DNA from: Areca catechu
Lineage: Eukaryota > Streptophyta > Magnoliopsida > Arecales > Arecaceae
Reading direction: 5' to 3'
NCBI GenBank assembly: GCA_021397845.1
Contig: CM038046.1
Location: 68,032,021 to 68,096,020 of the forward strand
Length of the DNA stretch: 64,000 nucleotides
In this document: positions 58,882 to 64,000 of the stretch, in pieces
How the letters are laid out: the number at the start of each line of letters is the position of its first letter
Position numbering within the stretch: the first letter of the stretch is position 1
Program-made: the position numbers and the translations under genes
The notes under the pieces: generated by a model
What the model was told of the DNA's origin: nothing
The model's input: only the letters and a program-made list of their open reading frames with translations
The model's database searches: none

Positions 58882-59337
58882 ACAAGGGGGGATAGCTAGG
58901 AGGATCGTTAGAGAGCTGAGAAGTCTCATGTGATTAGGGTCAAAAAGATGAAAAAAATATGTGGGGGCAAGAAATATGGATACTCTATGAACTTGGAACA
59001 TACCTTCACGGAGAGACGTCACACCTCTAGGGCATCTCACCCACCACACTACATGTAGTCTAGGGTGTCCAACCCATTGTTGACTCCATTAATTGATTTT
59101 GATGATAAGCAAAATGGTTATGTATAAGTTGAGGACTAATGATTTGCTTTGAGTATGTTTTTATTGAAAAGGTGCTTACAAATTTGAAGAAGCTCAATTG
59201 TTTTGAAAAAGCGAAGTTTGAATGAAAAGTTTGCTCAAAGAAGACTTGGACACTCAAGAGATGGTTGATTGGATGGCTAAGTTAAATAAAAATATGTTTC
59301 AGCTAAAGTTCATGCCTTTTCGTGAAGTTTTCAAAGA

Positions 59338-59715
59338 AGTGTCGACACATGACTTGAAGTGTCGACACATGGAGATGAATTATCGACTCAGGCCGGTATG
59401 CAATAATGTTTCAAATAACATAGATGAAGTGTCAACACATGGACATGAAGTGTAGACTCAAAGTATCGACACATGGATCAATACATCGTCTAAGATTTTC
59501 AAGCCATAGAATATATAGAAGTTGAAGGAACAGCCGAAGTGTCGACACATGGAAGCAAGGTATCGACTCAAGGTGTCGACTCAACTAAGGAAGTGTTGGC
59601 ACATCTGAAATTTCTAGAGAATCAGAATGAACCAATTTGAACTAGGTCACGACTCAAGAAGATCAAGTGTCGACCTTATGTGTCGACTCATAGCCTGAAG
59701 TATCGACACATGAAG
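59338..59715. repeat. GTCGACACATG motif array in SIRE-R U3
   Basis: About ten copies of TGTCGACACATG or TATCGACTCA variants (for example 59340, 59358, 59378, 59463, 59540, 59563, 59674, 59701), irregularly spaced at 18-80 bp. The core GTCGAC is a palindrome. Confidence 0.75.
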
Positions 59716-60114
59716 TTCTAGCAACAGTAATGGCTAGTTTTTCAAACACAGAGCTTGCCCTAATTGCCCCCAACGGCTAGTTTTTCATGTCTAAAGGCTA
59801 GAAACCGGTTTTGAGGCCTTGGAAAGGTATTTATATGCTCAAAATCAAATCAAAACACATGAAATTGAAGACCATTAAAGAGTTTTCAGAAGAGAGAAGA
59901 AAAGAGAGCTTTAATTCTTATTCATTGAAGTTTCAACCACTCTCAAGCTAAAGGAAGCCTCCAAGCATTCAAAAGCTTTCAAGAGCATTGAAGATCATCC
60001 ATTCTTAGGCATTCAAGAAGCTTCTACAAGTTGAAAGCAACTCTACATCGAGCTACAAAGAGATATCCACTTTGTTTTAGAAAGCTTACATTGGTTCTTT
60101 ACTTTTAAACCATA

Positions 60115-60350
60115 ATTCTTGTAAGGGTTTTTGGTTAGCCTATTGTAAAACCAAGTGAGGTTATTGGTGAGCCTTGGAAAATCAATTAGGTTGGTGGTTA
60201 GTCCGTAAAACCACTAAGGTTATTGGTTAGCCCAAAAAACTAAGAGAGGTTGTTGGTTAGCCTTGTGAAAACCAATTAGGTTCTTGGTTAGCCCGTAAAT
60301 CCATGTAAGGTTTTGACTTGTTGGCCTTGTGAAAACAAGTTGGGTTTTTG
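60115..60350 (+). repeat. ~35 bp minisatellite in the SIRE-R LTR
   Basis: Six to seven diverged units of the form AGGTTATTGGTTAGCC followed by GTAAAACCAA. Non-coding. Confidence 0.75.
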
Positions 60351-60509
60351 ATTAGTGAAACCGTAAAACTAATCAACTGTAATCAGTGTGATTATAGTGA
60401 ATTCCCAAGGAGATCTTGTGGAGTGGATGTAGGTGCATTGGATAGCACCGAACCACTATATTTCTGTCTTTGTGATTGCTTGATCTCTCTCTTTCCCAAG
60501 GAGAAGGAA

Positions 60510-61345
60510 GTACCTATATGCTTCGAGTGCAAGAAGCCGGAACACTACATGTTTGATTATCCTCTCCTTAAGAAATCTAGAAAGAAATTAAGGAAGATAG
60601 CCATGATGGCCACTTGGAGTGATAGCGAAGATTCCAGTTCTTAAGAAGAGCAGATCGAAGTTGCAAATCTCTGCTTAATGGCATATCAAGATAATGATAA
60701 GGTAAGTTCCAACACCGAAATTGATTTTACATTTAATGAACTTAGGAATGACTTTGAAGAACTTATGCATGATTACAAACTAATTTCATCTGAAAACAAG
60801 AAATTGAAAAAGCATGCAAATAGTTTCTCTTTTGAAAACAATTCTTTACTAAATGATGTTGGTATTTTGAAATCTAAATTAGATGTTTTAGAAAAGAAAA
60901 ACAATGCTTTATCTATGGAAAATGAAATTTTGAAAAAAACCTAAAAATGTTATTTCAAATAATGATCTTTTAAAGAAAAACAAGGATTTAGAACTTGAAA
61001 ATGTCAAGTACAAAAATGAACTTGAAAAGATAAAACCTTTTGTTGAAAAATTTACTTACAGCTCAGAAAAGTTAAACCTACTTTTGAACAATCAAAGAGC
61101 AATTTTTAATAAGGCAGGATTATGATATAAACCACAAAAGCAACAAAAGTATTTCAAAAACTTTTTTGTACCAGCATCATCTAGCATTACTTGTTTCTCT
61201 TGCAAAAAGTTAGGTCATAAATCATTTCAATGTAACTTTAGAAAAATCAATTCTTTTGGTAAAGTGTGGGTTCCAAAAGGAAATATTTTGAATGCTAACC
61301 CTAAAGGATCCAAGTTAGCTTGGGTACCTAAAAACAAAGCTTGAT
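60510..61345 (+). pseudogene. SIRE-R gag C-terminus
   Basis: First zinc knuckle degraded (CFECKKPEHYMFDYP, last Cys lost), then MATWSDSEDSSS, typical of SIRE/copia gags. A long coiled coil follows (60678-60944, DFEELMHDYKLISSENKKLK). After a frameshift near 60945 comes KKNKDLELENVKYKN, a second knuckle CFSCKKLGHKSFQCN and KVWVPKG...LAWVPKNKA. Stops at 60642 and 61122. The N-terminal capsid part is absent. Confidence 0.85.
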
Positions 61346-61355
61346 TTTATTGTAG

Positions 61356-62566
61356 GTGTGTCTTGCAACCAAGGAGAATAAAAGACTTTTGTATCTTGAC
61401 AGTGGTTACTCAAGGCACATGACTAGAGATGTGAAGCAATTCACTTCTCTTGAAGCTTTAAATGAAGGGAGCATGACCTTCGGTGATAATGGTAAAGAAA
61501 AAATTATTGGTATTGGTAAGGTTCACATAACTCCTTCTAGTAGTATTAATAATGTACTTTTAGTCGATGGTTTAAAACATAATCTTTTAAGCATTAGTCA
61601 ATTTTGTGATAAAGGTTTTCAAGTAGTTTTTAAATTATCATATTGTATGATTACTAGTTTGGATTTAAATGGAGTACAATTCATTGAAAAAAGGCATGGA
61701 AATGTTTATTTGGTAGACCTAGATGATTTATCTTTGCTTGATGGAGAATGCCTTGTTGCAGTGAATTCTACTAAAGATAAGACTAGTTGGCTATGGCATA
61801 GAAGATTAAGGCATGCTAGTTTGTATCTTCTTTCAAAACTTTGCAAAAAGAATTTAGTTAGAGATTTACCTGAACTTTGTTTTGAAAAGGATAGAATTTG
61901 CCAAGCATGTCAATTTGGTAAGCAAGTTAAAACTTCTTTCAAACCAAAAGGTTCTGTAACTACTAGTAGGCCACTTGAACTTCTTCATATGGATCTTTTT
62001 GGACCAACTAGAAAATCAAGTCTAGGAGGCAAGAGATATGGATTAGTCATTGTGGATAATTTTTTGAGATTTACATGGATTTTCTTTTTGGCACAAAAAG
62101 ATGAATCATTTTCAGCTTTCATAAAGTTTTATCGAAAAGTTTCAAACGAAAAAAGTGTTTCAGTTATTTGCATTCATAGTGATCATAGAACTAAATTTGA
62201 AAATCAGGATTTCGAAAACTTTTGCAATGAAAAGGGAATAAAACATAATTTTTCTGCACCTAGAACACCTCAGCAGAATGGGATAGTAGAAAGGAAAAAT
62301 CATACTTTGGAAGAAATGACATGCACTATGCTTTGTGAAAATGATTTGCCAAGATATTTTTGGGCTGAAGCGATTAATATAGCCTGTTATATTTTAAATC
62401 GAGTTTTAATCCACACTATTTTAAAGAAAACTCCATATGAACTTTGGAACCAAAGAAAACTGACTTTGAAATATTTTCAAGTTTTTGGCTGTAAATGTTT
62501 TATTTTGAACAATGGAAAAGATCATCTTGGAAAGTTTGATGCCAAGTTTGATGGTGAAAGAAATAC
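61356..62566 (+). pseudogene. SIRE-R protease, pre-integrase and integrase
   Basis: Long open frame. Protease LYLDSGYSRHMTRDV, then LLVDGLKHNLLSISQFCDKG, pre-integrase WLWHRRLRHASLYLLSKL, zinc pair CQACQFGKQ, integrase core LLHMDLFGPT, SDHRTKFENQDF and VERKNHTLEEM. The second catalytic motif is altered (HSDHRTKFE for SDHGTEFE) but the last Glu is present. It continues to FGCKCFILNNGKDHLGKFDA and then leaves homology at about 62555-62566; the last codons to 62600 belong to the next element. Confidence 0.88.
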
Positions 62567-62571
62567 AGGGT

Positions 62572-64000
62572 TGCGAGTGCCTACACTAAGCATGCAATAG
62601 CACAGGGAGTAGGGACGTATTTTAAAATAATTTTAAAATAACAGCGGAAATAACCTACTCCGCACAAGATCTAACATATTCAAGATGCATGTACAGGTAA
62701 AACAAGGCATAAAATTGGCATGTAATATTTATAAACTATTTGGTAAAGCTAGATCTAAGCATGCATGAGAATAAAGAACATAAATTTTACTTTATTCCTG
62801 CTTGAAATAAAATAGGGATAATGCTGGAATAGCTGAATATCTGGAATTACTTTATTCTAGTCTTCTTCTTCCAGCAGCCTTTTGAAATGTTGATTTCTTC
62901 TTTTCTTTAACAGCAGCAAACTCAAACCAAAGCAACAAAATGTTGGTCTCTTCTCCTGCAACAACAATAAGGGAATGTCTTGACAGGAGTTGCTTCAACA
63001 GAGAGGTATTGGATCGATCATCCAACGACGTTGAAGATCCTTTCTCCTAGAAATTTCAAAACTTAAAATCTTGCAACCAAAAATATGGCAAGCAAAAGCA
63101 GTAGCAATGGAGGTACAATCGACTCCCAGGTGCTCAAGCGAACACCCTCTAGAGGGGGAACACGCCTGGGCTTCCTCTGATCCGCTTCTTGCACGATGCT
63201 AGTCGCCGGAAAGCCTTGAAACGGTGGGAGGAAGGAAGAAGAAATAGAACACTATGATTCAGAAATTGTTTTCTCCAAAACAATATTTTTTTCTTCACTG
63301 ATTGAGCACCAATCAACAGGGAATCTAAACAGTCTTTCACTCCCAATCTCACACAAGAACTCAGGCCCAAAACACCGGTGGAAAGAATGGATGGAAGCTC
63401 TCAAAGGGGGAATCACTGCAGCATTTTTCAGCGCCCAGAATTTTATATCCAGCATGAAACCAAGTAACCGGTGCAAAAGGGAGCTGAGAAGACATGCTGG
63501 GAAAATAAAGAGGCAGTAGGTTTCAGGATGAATCAAATTTGTCAAAAACACAGCAATGAAGAGCCATAACATGGAGGTTAAATTCCAGTAAAAACTGGGT
63601 GGAAACGGGAGAAGAGAAGATGCCTTATATCCCCTATTCGCCCAAGCCAAATTACCGTGTAAATGGGTTCAAACCGGTTCATAATTGGTTTAAAAAATCC
63701 CAAACCGGTTCTAAATCGGTTTACAAAATAATTAGATCAAAATCTAATTAATAAAAGGCTTGGTCAAGTCCTAATTACCCAGAAACAATTTTCGATGTAC
63801 CCGAACAAATTCTGATTGACCCAAAACTGAGTCAGTTCAAAGTGTGCTCAATCAAACCGTTACCAAAATGATTCCTAATCATAAATCGGTACCTGGATCA
63901 GGGAGATATTCTCTATGTCGTGTGATCTCATAGGTTCGAACATAGGCGGTAGCACTAGAACAATTCTAGTACCAGTACAAGATACCATCTAGCAATGGAT
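62572..64000 (-). mobile_element. copia-like LTR, runs off the window
   Basis: Minus strand, 3' end ...GGCACTCGCA at 62572. GGGATATAAGGC (63616-63627) is a TATA candidate. Near 63905-63995 the minus strand reads GCTAGATGG...GAACCTATGAGATCACACG, like the GCTAGATGTGGAACCCAATG...TCACAC of Angela LTRs (38831-38860), so it is probably a related copia family. Frames at 63149-63650 are not convincing genes. The start of the LTR is beyond the window. Confidence 0.6.

Larger units (their letters stand above)
57358..59077 (-). mobile_element. MINI-2: LTR element with a minimal internal domain
   Basis: Minus-strand element. One LTR is 57358-58681, internal part 58682-58842, then the start of the second LTR copy 58843-59077, cut by SIRE-R. 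LTR start (minus) TGATGGGGACATCAAAACC. A GC-rich block (58190-58460) and the GATAGGGATAAATGGGGAAT run (58525-58610) match MINI-1. Internal part: CTCCTCGGGTGGGGAAAACTC with CTCAACTCCGTCGAG, then a T-rich run, then the primer site. No gag or pol. Confidence 0.72.
59078..60500 (+). repeat. SIRE-R 5' LTR
   Basis: About 1.42 kb; right end estimated. U3 carries the GTCGACACATG array (59338-59715). TATA-like TATTTATATGC at 59829. A downstream minisatellite lies at 60115-60350. Confidence 0.7.
59078..62566 (+). mobile_element. SIRE-R: SIRE-type copia element, truncated
   Basis: LTR from 59078 (TGTTGACTCCATTAATTG) to about 60500, then directly gag C-terminus, protease and integrase to about 62562, where a different LTR begins. 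Primer site and gag N-terminus are missing, so there is an internal deletion near 60500. RT, RNase H and 3' LTR are outside the window or lost. Confidence 0.82.

Noticed and set aside
63149..63650. Two overlapping minus-strand ORFs (73 and 132 codons), one with hydrophobic stretches
   Set aside because: They overlap the LTR identified by its end, TATA candidate and Angela-like motif; no family recognised and no supporting copy.

Overview
This window is plant nuclear repeat DNA. It consists almost entirely of LTR retrotransposons, many nested inside one another, and I find no host gene, rRNA, tRNA, origin or CRISPR array. The mix (Ty1/copia Angela-type and SIRE-type elements; Ty3/gypsy chromoviruses with chromodomains; Tat-like pieces; a hAT-type MITE) indicates a flowering plant with a repeat-rich genome. 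The Angela/BARE-like copia elements make a monocot more likely, but I cannot name the species.

Layout, left to right. 1-3156: minus-strand element MINI-1, with ~1.7 kb GC-rich LTRs and only ~83 bp between them; its left LTR carries an inserted chromovirus fragment at 411-1290. 3157-3710: piece of a Tat-like LTR. 3739-8650: plus-strand SIRE-type element (SIRE-L) with RT/RNase H and a third ORF in the env position, split by a solo LTR (6524-7752). 8650-8968: piece of a chromovirus-like LTR. 8969-9545 plus 29095-29995: Tat-like gag, leader and 5' LTR, split by Angela-1 (9546-29094, target duplication ATCTG). Angela-1 itself contains chromovirus CHR-A (12440-21511, minus strand) and a 234 bp hAT MITE in gag.

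29996-51196: minus-strand SIRE-type element (SIRE-M), split by a solo LTR (30740-32130, duplication GCTTG) and by chromovirus CHR-B (34505-50825, duplication CAAGC). CHR-B is in turn split by Angela-2 (37791-47690, duplication AAGGT). 51198-51453: Tat-type integrase remnant. 51459-56787: chromovirus CHR-C, the best-preserved gypsy gag-pol here, cut off at the start of RNase H. 56788-57357: LTR fragment. 57358-59077: MINI-2, built like MINI-1. 59078-62566: SIRE-R (LTR, gag end, integrase). 62572-64000: LTR of another copia-like element that runs off the window.

No element is intact. Reading frames carry stops (often TAG or TAA where a relative has CAG or CAA), frameshifts, a MITE and small duplications. 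The structural signals are well preserved: LTR ends, TATA boxes, tRNA-iMet primer binding sites, purine tracts and 5 bp target duplications. They allow the order of insertion to be read. The observation I rate most unusual is a leader module, CCTGGCCAAT...ATTGGTGTCTAGG, shared between PBS and gag by both the copia (Angela) and the gypsy (chromovirus) elements. The second is the MINI architecture, seen twice.
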